From the IMG/VR virus record IMGVR_UViG_3300046660_000803, positions 1-37,731 of that record: a stretch of 37,731 bases of DNA. One strand, 5' to 3'. How positions within the stretch are numbered: the stretch's first letter is position 1; each line of letters opens with the position of its first letter. A program made the translations under genes and the position numbers. Source of the DNA: a virus. Positions 29,500 to 36,288 of this stretch are shown in pieces. The notes below the pieces were generated by a model that did no database searches, was not told where the DNA came from, and worked only from the letters and a program-made list of their open reading frames with translations.

Positions 29500-30407
29500 A
29501 CGGCCAGCTGGTGACCATCGAAGACTCGGTTTACGGAACGAAGGACGTGTTCGCGTCGGTGTTGACCGACCGCTCCATCAACTTCGACCGCGAGTGCGAG
29601 TTCGCCCTGCAGGCGCTCTACAACAACGATTTCGCGATGAAGATCGCGAGCCAGAACCGCGCCTCGCTCATTGCCGCTGTCGTGAACATCGCGGCCATCG
29701 GGATCAGCCTGAACCCGGCAAAGAAGCAGGCCTACCTGGTGCCGCGCGACGGCAAGATCTGCCTCGACATCAGCTACATGGGCCTGATGGACCTCGCCAT
29801 CGACTCAGGGTCGATCCGCTGGGGGCAGGCCGAGCTGGTCTACGAGGCGGACACCTTTGGCCTCAATGGCGTGGACAGGGAGCCTACCCACCTGCGGAAC
29901 CCGTTCAGCAAGGATCGCGGCGCGGTAATCGGCGCCTACGTGGTGGTCAAGACGCCGGAAGGCGACTACCTGACCGAGTGCATGAGCCGCGAGGAAATCG
30001 ACGGCATCATGGCCCGCTCGCAGTCAGTGAAGTCCGGCAAGTCGTCGCCGTGGAAGACCGATTGGGGCGAGATGGCGAAGAAGACCGTCGTCAAGCGCGG
30101 ATACAAGTACTGGCCGAAAACCGACCGTCTGGACCAGGCGATCCACCATCTCAACACGGATTCCGGAGAAGGGCTCGCGGTGCTGGTGGGCCAGCCGGTC
30201 CAGCGCGGGGCGCTGCCGCCGCCGGCCGACAGCCCTGAGCGTGACGCGCTGTATCTGCGGCTCCAGGACATTGCCACGGGCGGCATGGAGGCCTACGAGG
30301 CTGCTTGGAAGGCGCTGTCGGCTGCCGAGCGTAAGTTGATCGGCCAAGCCGCCCACGAAGTCCTCAAGACTGCAGCCGAGAAGGCTGGCGCAGAGGAGGT
30401 CGCCTGA
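29496..30407 (+). CDS. recT: RecT-family single-strand annealing protein
   Basis: The protein has 303 aa with ATG 29496 overlapping the preceding stop. RecT motifs: FDRECEFALQALYNNDF, LNPAKKQAYLVPRDGKICLDISYMG, the YVVVKTPEGDYLTE core and WGEMAKKTVVKRGYKYWP near residue 200. RecT binds and anneals complementary ssDNA for recombination. It is directly coupled to a YqaJ-type exonuclease gene that makes the single strands, the usual two-component system. Confidence 0.93.
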   Translation: MNGQLVTIEDSVYGTKDVFASVLTDRSINFDRECEFALQALYNNDFAMKIASQNRASLIAAVVNIAAIGISLNPAKKQAYLVPRDGKICLDISYMGLMDLAIDSGSIRWGQAELVYEADTFGLNGVDREPTHLRNPFSKDRGAVIGAYVVVKTPEGDYLTECMSREEIDGIMARSQSVKSGKSSPWKTDWGEMAKKTVVKRGYKYWPKTDRLDQAIHHLNTDSGEGLAVLVGQPVQRGALPPPADSPERDALYLRLQDIATGGMEAYEAAWKALSAAERKLIGQAAHEVLKTAAEKAGAEEVA

Positions 30408-31177
30408 TGCGAGTCGTCACCTGCGAGCAGGGCAGCGAGGATTGGCTAAACGCCCGAGCAGGCGTGATTACCGCCAGCATGTTCGGCATCGCCCGGAAGC
30501 GCGTCGGCGAGTTGGACGAGCGTCAGCGAGCCTATGTGGACGCGGTGCTGTCCGGCAACACGCCGAAGGTAGCGGCAGAACACGCTGGCTACAAGGTGCA
30601 GCCGAAGTCCGCGATCATCGAGAAGGCCCTGCGAGGCGAGCCGGTCGGCGACTACAGCGAGGAGGCCAAGAACTACGCCTTCCGCCTGGCCGTAGAGCGG
30701 ATCAACTGCGAGCCGCTGGACGAGGGCTTCCAGACCTACGCCATGAAGCGTGGCCACGACCTGGAGCCGATGGCGCGGGCCGAGCATGAGGTGCAGTCGG
30801 GCCTGATCGTGAAGCGTGCCGGTTTCGTGCTGAGCGATGACGGCGTGTTCGGGGCATCGGCTGACGGCCTGATCGGCGACGACAGCGGCTCCGAGTACAA
30901 GTGCTTCATCGATCCGGCCCTGCTGCGCTCCTTCCACATCGACAACGACGCCAGCGCGATCTTCGAGCAGGTGCAGGGCTGCATGTGGATCACCGGCCGG
31001 AAAGAGTGGCACGTCGGCCTGTACTGCCCCGCCCTGGTCAACTGCGACCGGCACCTGTGGTGGCGCGTGTTCCAGCGCGATGACGCGTTCATTGCCGCCA
31101 TGGAGCAAGACCTGCGCGCCTTCGCCGAGCTTGTCGACACCTTCCACCACCAGCTGCAGCAGCCGCTCGCAGCCTGA
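30407..31177 (+). CDS. YqaJ-family exonuclease (lambda-Exo/RecE role)
   Basis: The protein has 256 aa with a start overlapping the recT stop. YqaJ nuclease pattern: QGSEDWLNARAGVITASMF, MKRGHDLEPMARAEHE, GASADGLIG and SEYKCF (acid and E-x-K catalytic elements), then QVQGCMWITGRKEWHVGLY. It should resect dsDNA 5' to 3', feeding RecT. An extra ~55-residue segment (AEHAGYKVQPKSAIIEKALRG) in the N-terminal half is longer than in many members. Confidence 0.92.
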   Translation: MRVVTCEQGSEDWLNARAGVITASMFGIARKRVGELDERQRAYVDAVLSGNTPKVAAEHAGYKVQPKSAIIEKALRGEPVGDYSEEAKNYAFRLAVERINCEPLDEGFQTYAMKRGHDLEPMARAEHEVQSGLIVKRAGFVLSDDGVFGASADGLIGDDSGSEYKCFIDPALLRSFHIDNDASAIFEQVQGCMWITGRKEWHVGLYCPALVNCDRHLWWRVFQRDDAFIAAMEQDLRAFAELVDTFHHQLQQPLAA

Positions 31178-31202
31178 TTCGCAACCACCACAGGAGTTTC
31201 AG

Positions 31203-31580
31203 ATGAACGACCAGACCATCGAACAGCAGATTCAGGCCAAGGGCCTTACCGCACCGCGAGTGACGCCTGCCGACATTGAGGCGGAGATCGCTGCCGAGTA
31301 CAGCTTCACGGCGCACGAGGCGCTCAGCCAGTGCCCGCTGCACGAATCCTTGAAGCTGCTCACCTTCTGCGTGCTGGTGCTGGGCAACGGCTTCACCGTC
31401 ACCGGTGAGTCGGCCTGCGCGAGCCCGGAGAACTTCGACGCCGAGATCGGCCGCAAGATCGCCCGGCAGAACGCCGTGGCGAAGATCTGGCCGCTGCTGG
31501 GCTTCCGCCTGCGTGACCAGCTCCACGAGCAGGATGTCCGCGACTTCAACGAAGACCACCCGCCGGAAAGCGAAGCCTGA
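31203..31580 (+). CDS. Gp49-like phage protein
   Basis: The protein has 125 aa; ATG 31203 follows AGGAG. The segments GLTAPRVTPADIEAEIAAEYSF, LLTFCVLVLGNGFTVTGESACASPENFD and RKIARQNAVAKIWPLLGFRLR fit the Phage_gp49_66 family closely. Members occur near recombination genes in many phages, and their function is not established. Confidence 0.85.
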   Translation: MNDQTIEQQIQAKGLTAPRVTPADIEAEIAAEYSFTAHEALSQCPLHESLKLLTFCVLVLGNGFTVTGESACASPENFDAEIGRKIARQNAVAKIWPLLGFRLRDQLHEQDVRDFNEDHPPESEA

Positions 31581-31663
31581 TCCCCAGCTGCCCGCTCCCC
31601 ACGGGCAGTGCCACCCGCGCCGGCCGGGTTCCCAAGCCGGCAACCTCATCCACGGAGTCCAGC
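31581..31663. other. 83-base gap with two hairpins
   Basis: The only real gap in the second half of the early-left operon. CTGCCCG/CGGGCAG (31588-31608, 7 bp) and GCCGG/CCGGC (31619-31641, 5 bp) can fold. No T-run follows. The SD CGGAG of the next gene lies at its end. It may be a processing or attenuation site. Confidence 0.5.
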
Positions 31664-31849
31664 ATGCAAAACCAGCTCGACATCTTCGACCGCGACCCGG
31701 CAGTACTGGCAGCCAAGCACCGCGAGGCCGCGCAGTTTGCGCTCACGTCAGGCGATCAGGGCTACTTCACCGCCCAGGAGCGCTACGACTACCTCAACGC
31801 CGAGGCCGAGCGCCTGGAGCGGCTGGCGGCTATGCAGGTGGCGGCATGA
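31664..31849 (+). CDS. Hypothetical protein, 61 aa
   Basis: ATG 31664 with CGGAG upstream. The sequence (QNQLDIFDRDPAVLAAKHREAAQFAL, GYFTAQERYDYLNAEAERLERL) is acidic and helical; the MQNQLDIFD start is common in small phage proteins. Function unknown. The stop overlaps the next start. Confidence 0.7.
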   Translation: MQNQLDIFDRDPAVLAAKHREAAQFALTSGDQGYFTAQERYDYLNAEAERLERLAAMQVAA

Positions 31850-32166
31850 AGGCTTTCGCAGGGAAGTCCAGCCTGCGCCGCGCAGCACCCGCGCACATCA
31901 CCGCGCGGGACACCCTGCGCCGGCACCTGCACGAGGCCCGGCACGACCTGAAGTGGCTGGCCGGCGTGTGGGGCTGCCAGGCCTTCAGCGTCTGGCGGAC
32001 CTTCCAACGCACCGACCGCCCCCTGCAACCCCACCACGTCGATCTCGCCATCACCGCGCTGGAGCTGGACGAGTTCGACGCCAACGAAATCCGCCTGATC
32101 GCCGCCCGCGAGGCTGGCTGGCAGATCGACACGAACTACTTGCTGGGAGAGGGAAATGGGCGATAA
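31846..32166 (+). CDS. Hypothetical protein with HTH-like region, 106 aa
   Basis: ATG 31846 overlaps the previous stop. After a basic N-terminus, residues ~22-75 (ARDTLRRHLHEARHDLKWLAGVWGCQAFSVWRTFQRTDRPL) read like a degenerate helix-turn-helix, followed by an acidic helix. It may be a DNA-binding protein; no family is recognised. Confidence 0.6.
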   Translation: MKAFAGKSSLRRAAPAHITARDTLRRHLHEARHDLKWLAGVWGCQAFSVWRTFQRTDRPLQPHHVDLAITALELDEFDANEIRLIAAREAGWQIDTNYLLGEGNGR

Positions 32167-32818
32167 CAAGATCAGTGAGGCGGTCCGCCAATTGGCGTAC
32201 GAAACGGGCATGTGGTACTCGCAGAACGAGAAGTGCCAGCCCGGCGTTCCGTTCTACGCCTTCACGCAGGGTGAGCTGGATCGTTTCGTGGAAAAGCTGT
32301 CCCACCTCCAGGGCGAGGCGGTGCCGGTGGAATCTGATTTGACCGACAGCGAAGTGCTGGAATGGTTCACCCGTAACAGCGCGGGAAACCCCGTCAACGA
32401 GCGGGTCGCAAAAGCCTTCAACCGTCAGCTCAATGTTCCGAGTCACTTCTCTTTCATTGCCGAAAAAGATCGCGCTCCGTACCGGCAGGATACGCGCGAC
32501 AGTGGCGCAGTCGGATATCGCCACCCCAAGCCCGCAGAGCTGAGCGAGGTGTCCGGGGGTTCCGGAGAGTTGCCGCCGGAAGAGGTGACGCTTAAACAAG
32601 TGATCGACGGCTACGTAGCGACTTACGGATCGCTCCGTCAGGCGGCCGAACTACTTTGCATCGATCCCGCCTACCTGTCGCGCTTGGCAGGTTGCAGGAA
32701 GACCAACCCGAGCGACGAAGTGCTGGGGAAGCTGGGCCTTGAACGCCGCGTCGTCTACACCCGCAAGGTTCACGATTACCAGCCCACCAAGCTTCATCAG
32801 AGGACGAAATGCGCATGA
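32156..32818 (+). CDS. Early protein with C-terminal YdaS/Cro-like HTH, paralogue of the 22220-22462 product
   Basis: The protein has 220 aa. Residues 1-140 include ISEAVRQLAYETGMWYSQNE and LTDSEVLEWFTRNSAGNPVNERV, not recognised. The last 80 residues (VTLKQVIDGYVATYGSLRQA, LCIDPAYLSRLAGCRKTNPS, VYTRKVHDYQPTKLHQRTKCA) share 61 of 80 positions with the small HTH protein on the opposite strand. It looks like a fusion of an early-protein module to a copied regulator domain and could act on the same sites. Confidence 0.75.
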   Translation: MGDNKISEAVRQLAYETGMWYSQNEKCQPGVPFYAFTQGELDRFVEKLSHLQGEAVPVESDLTDSEVLEWFTRNSAGNPVNERVAKAFNRQLNVPSHFSFIAEKDRAPYRQDTRDSGAVGYRHPKPAELSEVSGGSGELPPEEVTLKQVIDGYVATYGSLRQAAELLCIDPAYLSRLAGCRKTNPSDEVLGKLGLERRVVYTRKVHDYQPTKLHQRTKCA

Positions 32819-32820
32819 AC
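32582..32820 (+). repeat. Inverted-repeat copy 2 (HTH cassette)
   Basis: Imperfect inverted copy of 22218-22456, including the boundary to the next gene, whose product starts MRMN in both places. The two copies face each other across ~10 kb containing cro, the repressor and the early promoters. Confidence 0.85.
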
Positions 32821-33501
32821 ACCAATCTTGCTCAGGAGTTGCTGGAGCGGCACACGGTCGCCATCAACGTCGCAGTTGAGGATGGATCATGCTTCATGGT
32901 TAGCGAGCAGGACGCGCTCGATGCCATCCGTGCCGCGCTTTCTCACGCCACGTCGATTGATGTGCAAGTAGGACTGCCACCACTCCCGCCAGTGGATGGA
33001 TACGACAAGCGAATTCAGGGCCATTACTCCGCTCAGCAGATGCAGGACTACGCACGTGCCGCCCTCGCCGCAACTGGCAAGCAGCAGGCTGGGGAGGTGG
33101 TCTTGTACCAAATCCGACAGGAAATCGTAGGCGAAGATAGTTGGGGTAGCAGCAATGGGCGGGTGAAAGAGAGGCTCAATGCGTGGCGCGATATATCCAA
33201 GAGCCATTACGACGCCTATCTGTCAGTGATGGGCGGTTGCGGCCCGGCTGGCGTTTTGGGCCACCCTGACGGACCGGTGGAACTTGAACTTAATCAATAC
33301 GCTTCGACGACAGAGATTCGTGCGCTCTACGCCGCCCCGCCCTCCCAGGGCATCGACCTCGGGGAGAAAGATCGCACCATGTTGCTGCGGTGCCTCCGCT
33401 ACTGCAAAGGCGACGCCGTAGACGATGGCAGTGGCGATGAAATCGACCGGCTGATTTCGCTGATCGACGGGCGCGATGCAGGGCGCGGGGTGGGATCGTG
33501 A
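32809..33501 (+). CDS. Modular early protein (Ead/Ea22-like)
   Basis: The protein has 230 aa; ATG 32809 has GAGG five bases upstream. The N-terminal part (MVSEQDALDAIRAALSH), the middle HYSAQQMQDYARAALAAT, the VVLYQIRQEI segment and the STTEIRALYAAPPSQ motif are modules seen, shuffled, in Ead/Ea22-type early proteins of temperate phages. The composition is lower in GC than the structural genes. Such genes recombine often; their function is not known. Confidence 0.7.
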   Translation: MRMNTNLAQELLERHTVAINVAVEDGSCFMVSEQDALDAIRAALSHATSIDVQVGLPPLPPVDGYDKRIQGHYSAQQMQDYARAALAATGKQQAGEVVLYQIRQEIVGEDSWGSSNGRVKERLNAWRDISKSHYDAYLSVMGGCGPAGVLGHPDGPVELELNQYASTTEIRALYAAPPSQGIDLGEKDRTMLLRCLRYCKGDAVDDGSGDEIDRLISLIDGRDAGRGVGS

Positions 33502-33725
33502 GCCGCGCCCTGCTGGTCTGCTCAATGCTGGAGCGCCTACAAAGTCCTTTTGTAGAGGTGTCGCCCACCGTTGATGCGGACCAGGTGTGGGTGCCGACAA
33601 CCGCGACGTTCCCAATCATCTCCATCGACCCGGGTCCGTTCGAGCTGACGATAGCTAATACCAACCACGAGAAGCCCTACGGCAAGAACGCGCGGCGACG
33701 CGCACGAGGTGGGCACCATGACTGA
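33498..33725 (+). CDS. Hypothetical protein, 75 aa
   Basis: GTG or ATGA-type coupling to the preceding stop (start at 33498). The sequence (LVCSMLERLQSPFVEVSP, VWVPTTATFPIISI) is beta-rich with a basic end (KNARRRARGGHHD). No family is recognised. Confidence 0.5.
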   Translation: MSRALLVCSMLERLQSPFVEVSPTVDADQVWVPTTATFPIISIDPGPFELTIANTNHEKPYGKNARRRARGGHHD

Positions 33726-34266
33726 CATCGAACAGGCCCGCGAGTTGCTGGCCATGCATATGCGCGCCGTGGCCAAAAAGCACAATGCCGATGGCCTGCG
33801 GCGCGATGCCGAGGTGGTTGAATCCGGCAAAGAGTGGGATTTCTGGATGGAGGCCGCACACGCGGCAGTCGTCGCCGCCCTGCGCGTCGCGCCGGAGGGG
33901 GTTGATCCCTTCGCGCCGAAATGGCCGACCGGCCTGCAGCAGGACCATGTGTATCAACTTCCGTGCGATGACAAGGGTCGCAGCAACGCCAACTGGCTGC
34001 AGGTCTACGTAGCCCAGGACAGCGACGTGCACGTGATGATGCAGGACTGGGAAGACATCCTGGAAAAAGGCAGTTCGCCCAATCCTCTCCCGACACTCAG
34101 GGTTCGCACCTACTTCGGCGGCGGCCGCAACCATCGTACCCATCAGGCACTGCTTTGGCTGGCCCAGGCCATCCGCCTGGATATGGAGGAAAAGGCGGCT
34201 ACCCCTGAGCTCGCCACGGTAGCGCCCCCGCGCAACCCGCAAACGAAGCTGGGCGACGTTGCATGA
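33718..34266 (+). CDS. Hypothetical early protein, 182 aa
   Basis: ATG 33718 has GAGGTG upstream and lies inside the end of the preceding ORF. The N-terminus (TDIEQARELLAMHMRAVAKKH, WMEAAHAAVVAALRVAP) resembles modular early proteins. The centre (HVYQLPCDDKGRSNANWLQVYVAQDSDVHVMMQDWED) reads as a beta domain. C-terminal residues are Pro-rich. Not recognised. Confidence 0.65.
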   Translation: MTDIEQARELLAMHMRAVAKKHNADGLRRDAEVVESGKEWDFWMEAAHAAVVAALRVAPEGVDPFAPKWPTGLQQDHVYQLPCDDKGRSNANWLQVYVAQDSDVHVMMQDWEDILEKGSSPNPLPTLRVRTYFGGGRNHRTHQALLWLAQAIRLDMEEKAATPELATVAPPRNPQTKLGDVA

Positions 34267-34457
34267 GTCAGCCCACCCACCACGAAATCGGGATGGACCT
34301 GGCCCGCTTGTCGGGCCGGGATCCGGCGAAGCTCGGCAAGACCGCAGCCAGGAAGTGGGCGGCGCGCGGTCTGGCGCTGCAGGCGCTGGCCCGGGGCGAC
34401 ATGGCCGAGGCCGAAAAGATCATGGCCCACGCTGGTGGGCGAAAGGAGGACGCATGA
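34263..34457 (+). CDS. Hypothetical protein, 64 aa
   Basis: ATG 34263 is in an ATGA overlap. The chain (MDLARLSGRDPAKLGKTAARKWAARGLALQALARGDMAEAEKIM) is basic and helical. Possibly nucleic-acid-binding. No family recognised. Confidence 0.6.
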   Translation: MSQPTHHEIGMDLARLSGRDPAKLGKTAARKWAARGLALQALARGDMAEAEKIMAHAGGRKEDA

Positions 34458-35032
34458 GCGACATTGCTGTCGGGCGCTGGATCACCCAAACCAAATTCTA
34501 CGACCCAAGCCAGCCACAGAATGTCTGTACCGGGAACTGCACCGAGGCAGCACTGGCATCCCTGTTTGGCATCAAGCTGGACGAAGTTCCGAGCATGCAG
34601 GGGCTGGCCGATAGCGATTACTGGGACGCGCTCGACGCATTCGTGGCGTCGCGCGGCTACGACCTGTCCATGCAGCCGCCCAGCTACCGCCCGGCAGGCC
34701 TCTACCTTGCCGACGGCCCCTCGGCGCGCGGTTGCGGGCATTTCGTGGTGATGCGGGACGGTGATGTAGTCCATGACCCCCACCCATCTCGCGCCGGCCT
34801 GCTGCGCGTGGAAAACGTATGGGTTTTGATGCCACTCGACCCGGCCACCATATCGCCGCCGGGAGGCTACGTGCTGGCCCCGTTGGAACCGACCAGGGAT
34901 ATGCTCCGCGCGGGAGCGTTCGTTGAGCCGCCTGACGCACACTGCCAGGAATACATCGAAATGGAGGGGGCCGAGCAGTGCTGGAGGCTGATGCTCGCTG
35001 CTCGCCCAAAGGTGACCTATGTCGGCCGCTGA
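34454..35032 (+). CDS. C39-like cysteine-peptidase-fold protein candidate
   Basis: The protein has 192 aa; ATG 34454 overlaps the preceding stop. The first ~110 residues fit a papain-like C39 layout: VCTGNCTEAALASLFGI with Cys29 ahead of a helix, a middle helix WDALDAFVASRGY, then CGHFVVMRDGDVVHDPHP with His96 and Asp108. The last ~80 residues contain a Pro-rich segment and SPPGGYVLAPLEPTRDML, a module typical of early phage proteins. A peptidase or amidohydrolase acting in the host cytoplasm is plausible; there is no signal peptide. I do not know a characterised homologue. Confidence 0.6.
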   Translation: MSDIAVGRWITQTKFYDPSQPQNVCTGNCTEAALASLFGIKLDEVPSMQGLADSDYWDALDAFVASRGYDLSMQPPSYRPAGLYLADGPSARGCGHFVVMRDGDVVHDPHPSRAGLLRVENVWVLMPLDPATISPPGGYVLAPLEPTRDMLRAGAFVEPPDAHCQEYIEMEGAEQCWRLMLAARPKVTYVGR

Positions 35033-35378
35033 AAAACTGATGACCCTGGCGCAGGCGGCCGACCGCTGCGAGTGCTCCACGAAGACCCTGCGCCGCGCTA
35101 TCGATGCCGGCGAGCTGGCCGCCTGCCGGCTCGGTCAGGGTCCAAAATCCGACAGAATTCACCCCGCCGACCTGAATGCCTGGTGGGCAAAATGCAAGGT
35201 AAGGACATGCCCGTCACCAAGCGTCCCAATGGACACTACCAAGTTACCGTCAGCGTCGGCGGACGAACAACTCGCAAATCTTCTCGGCATTGGTCCTTCC
35301 AGGACGCCAAGGCATACGAGCGCAAAATGCTCGCCTCGGTCCGGGACATTGCGGCTGGTCGCCAGCCGGAAAGACTGA
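35019..35378 (+). CDS. Excisionase-like HTH protein (Xis)
   Basis: The protein is 119 aa from ATG 35019, which lies 14 bases inside the preceding gene. Residues ~7-60 are a winged HTH of the MerR/HTH_17 kind (LMTLAQAADRCECSTKTLRRAIDAGELAAC, DRIHPADLNAWWA). The rest is Ser/Thr/Pro-rich and lies in the integrase overlap (172 bases). Position before the integrase marks it as Xis, which bends att DNA and favours excision. Confidence 0.75.
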   Translation: MSAAEKLMTLAQAADRCECSTKTLRRAIDAGELAACRLGQGPKSDRIHPADLNAWWAKCKVRTCPSPSVPMDTTKLPSASADEQLANLLGIGPSRTPRHTSAKCSPRSGTLRLVASRKD

Positions 35379-36136
35379 TCGCCGATGCGGTGAAGAAGTG
35401 GATGGTGGACCACGTGCCGCGGCTGCGATCGGCGGTGAAGACCGCTGCGCACGTCCGGGCGCTGTTCCCGTACATCGCCGGGCGGAAGCTGTCGGAGGTG
35501 TCTCAGGTCTGGGCCGAGATCAAGGCGGCGGAGATCGGCAAGGCGCCGGCCACGGTCAACCACAAGGGCCGCATCCTGCGCCAGGTGACGCGGATGGCGT
35601 GGCGGGAATGGGGGTGGCTGGAGCGGCCGGCGGTGATTGCCCTGCTGCCCGAGAAGCCGCGCGAGACGTTCCTGACGACCGAGCAGGTCGAGGCACTGGC
35701 GCGGGCCTGCCCGAACCCGGCAGCGGGCGACTACGTGCGGCTGGCGGCGTACACCGGCATCCGGCGCGGCCACCTGCTGCGGCTGACCGCCCACGAGGTG
35801 CGCGGCGGGTTCCTCCACCTAGACCGGACCAGCAAGACGAAGACGCTGCAGCTGGTGCCGCTACACCCCCGGGTGCTGGGCATCGCCGCGCGGTTGCCGC
35901 TGGGCGTTTCCGACGACCAGGTGCGCGATTCGTGGGCCAAGGCGCGCGAGGCGTGCGGGCTGCAGCACGTGCGCTGGCACGACCTCCGGCACACCTGCGC
36001 GTCGTGGCTGGTTCAGGCAGGCGTGTCGCTGCACACGGTGTCGGAGGTGCTGGGCCACAGCTCCATGGCGATGACGCGGCGGTACGCGCATCTGGCGCCG
36101 GATCACCTCGCCGAGGCCATCAAAAAGCTGGCGTAA
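35207..36136 (+). CDS. int: Tyrosine integrase
   Basis: The protein has 309 aa from ATG 35207, which has AAGGTAAGG upstream; ATG 35192 is an alternative. The N-terminus (PVTKRPNGHYQVTVSVGGRTTRKS) is an arm-binding-type domain. Catalytic residues are Arg186 in TGIRRGHL, His258 and Arg261 in HDLRHTCAS, His284 in LGHSS and Tyr293 in RRYAHL. It directs integration into the 3' end of the tRNA-Leu gene lying ~100 bases downstream. It is the last gene of the early-left operon. Confidence 0.95.
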   Translation: MPVTKRPNGHYQVTVSVGGRTTRKSSRHWSFQDAKAYERKMLASVRDIAAGRQPERLIADAVKKWMVDHVPRLRSAVKTAAHVRALFPYIAGRKLSEVSQVWAEIKAAEIGKAPATVNHKGRILRQVTRMAWREWGWLERPAVIALLPEKPRETFLTTEQVEALARACPNPAAGDYVRLAAYTGIRRGHLLRLTAHEVRGGFLHLDRTSKTKTLQLVPLHPRVLGIAARLPLGVSDDQVRDSWAKAREACGLQHVRWHDLRHTCASWLVQAGVSLHTVSEVLGHSSMAMTRRYAHLAPDHLAEAIKKLA

Positions 36137-36232
36137 ATCGGTGCAGCTTTTGTGCAGTCGATGCGTCAGAAGTGTGCATTTCAGTCCTGCACAGGCCCTA
36201 TAGAATCAGTCACTTGCGCATATGCAGGTGAC
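36137..36232. other. Integrase-to-att segment with repeated GTGCA motifs
   Basis: GTGCAG occurs at 36141 and 36152, GTGCAT at 36174, and its inverse CTGCAC at 36187, then ATGCAG near 36223. The spacing and place next to the crossover site suggest integrase or Xis arm-binding sites. No ORF is present. Confidence 0.45.
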
Positions 36233-36286
36233 TTAAAATCCGCCGGGGGCAACCCCATGCCGGTTCGATTCCGGCTCCGGGCACCA
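36233..36286 (+). other. attR: 3' half of a tRNA-Leu(TAA) gene
   Basis: The segment starts in the anticodon loop (TTAAAATCC) and contains the long variable arm GGGGGCAACCCC, the T arm GCCGG-TTCGATT-CCGGC, the 3' acceptor strand TCCGGGC, discriminator A and CCA. The 5' half is absent; phage DNA replaces it. The intact gene should be at the other prophage end. It is therefore the crossover region of integration and not a functional tRNA here. Confidence 0.88.
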
Positions 36287-36288
36287 CA

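Larger units (their letters stand above)
1..36286. mobile_element. Prophage, P22-type podovirus virion genes with lambda-like control (right part complete, left end outside window)
   Basis: The block holds integrase, excisionase, repressor/Cro, replication, recombination, lysis, packaging, head, ejection and tail genes in continuous, overlapping operons. The right boundary is set by a 54-base 3' fragment of a tRNA-Leu gene directly after the integrase, followed by host hemN. No left boundary or intact tRNA is visible, so a little phage DNA and attL lie upstream of position 1. All structural genes expected for a P22-like particle up to the ejection proteins and fibres appear intact, so the prophage may be functional; that is inference. 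Confidence 0.97.

Noticed and set aside
1-36286. Diversity-generating retroelement, considered because of the BPP-1-like layout
   Set aside because: No reverse transcriptase (YxDD-type) reading frame and no template/variable repeat pair near the fibre genes were seen.
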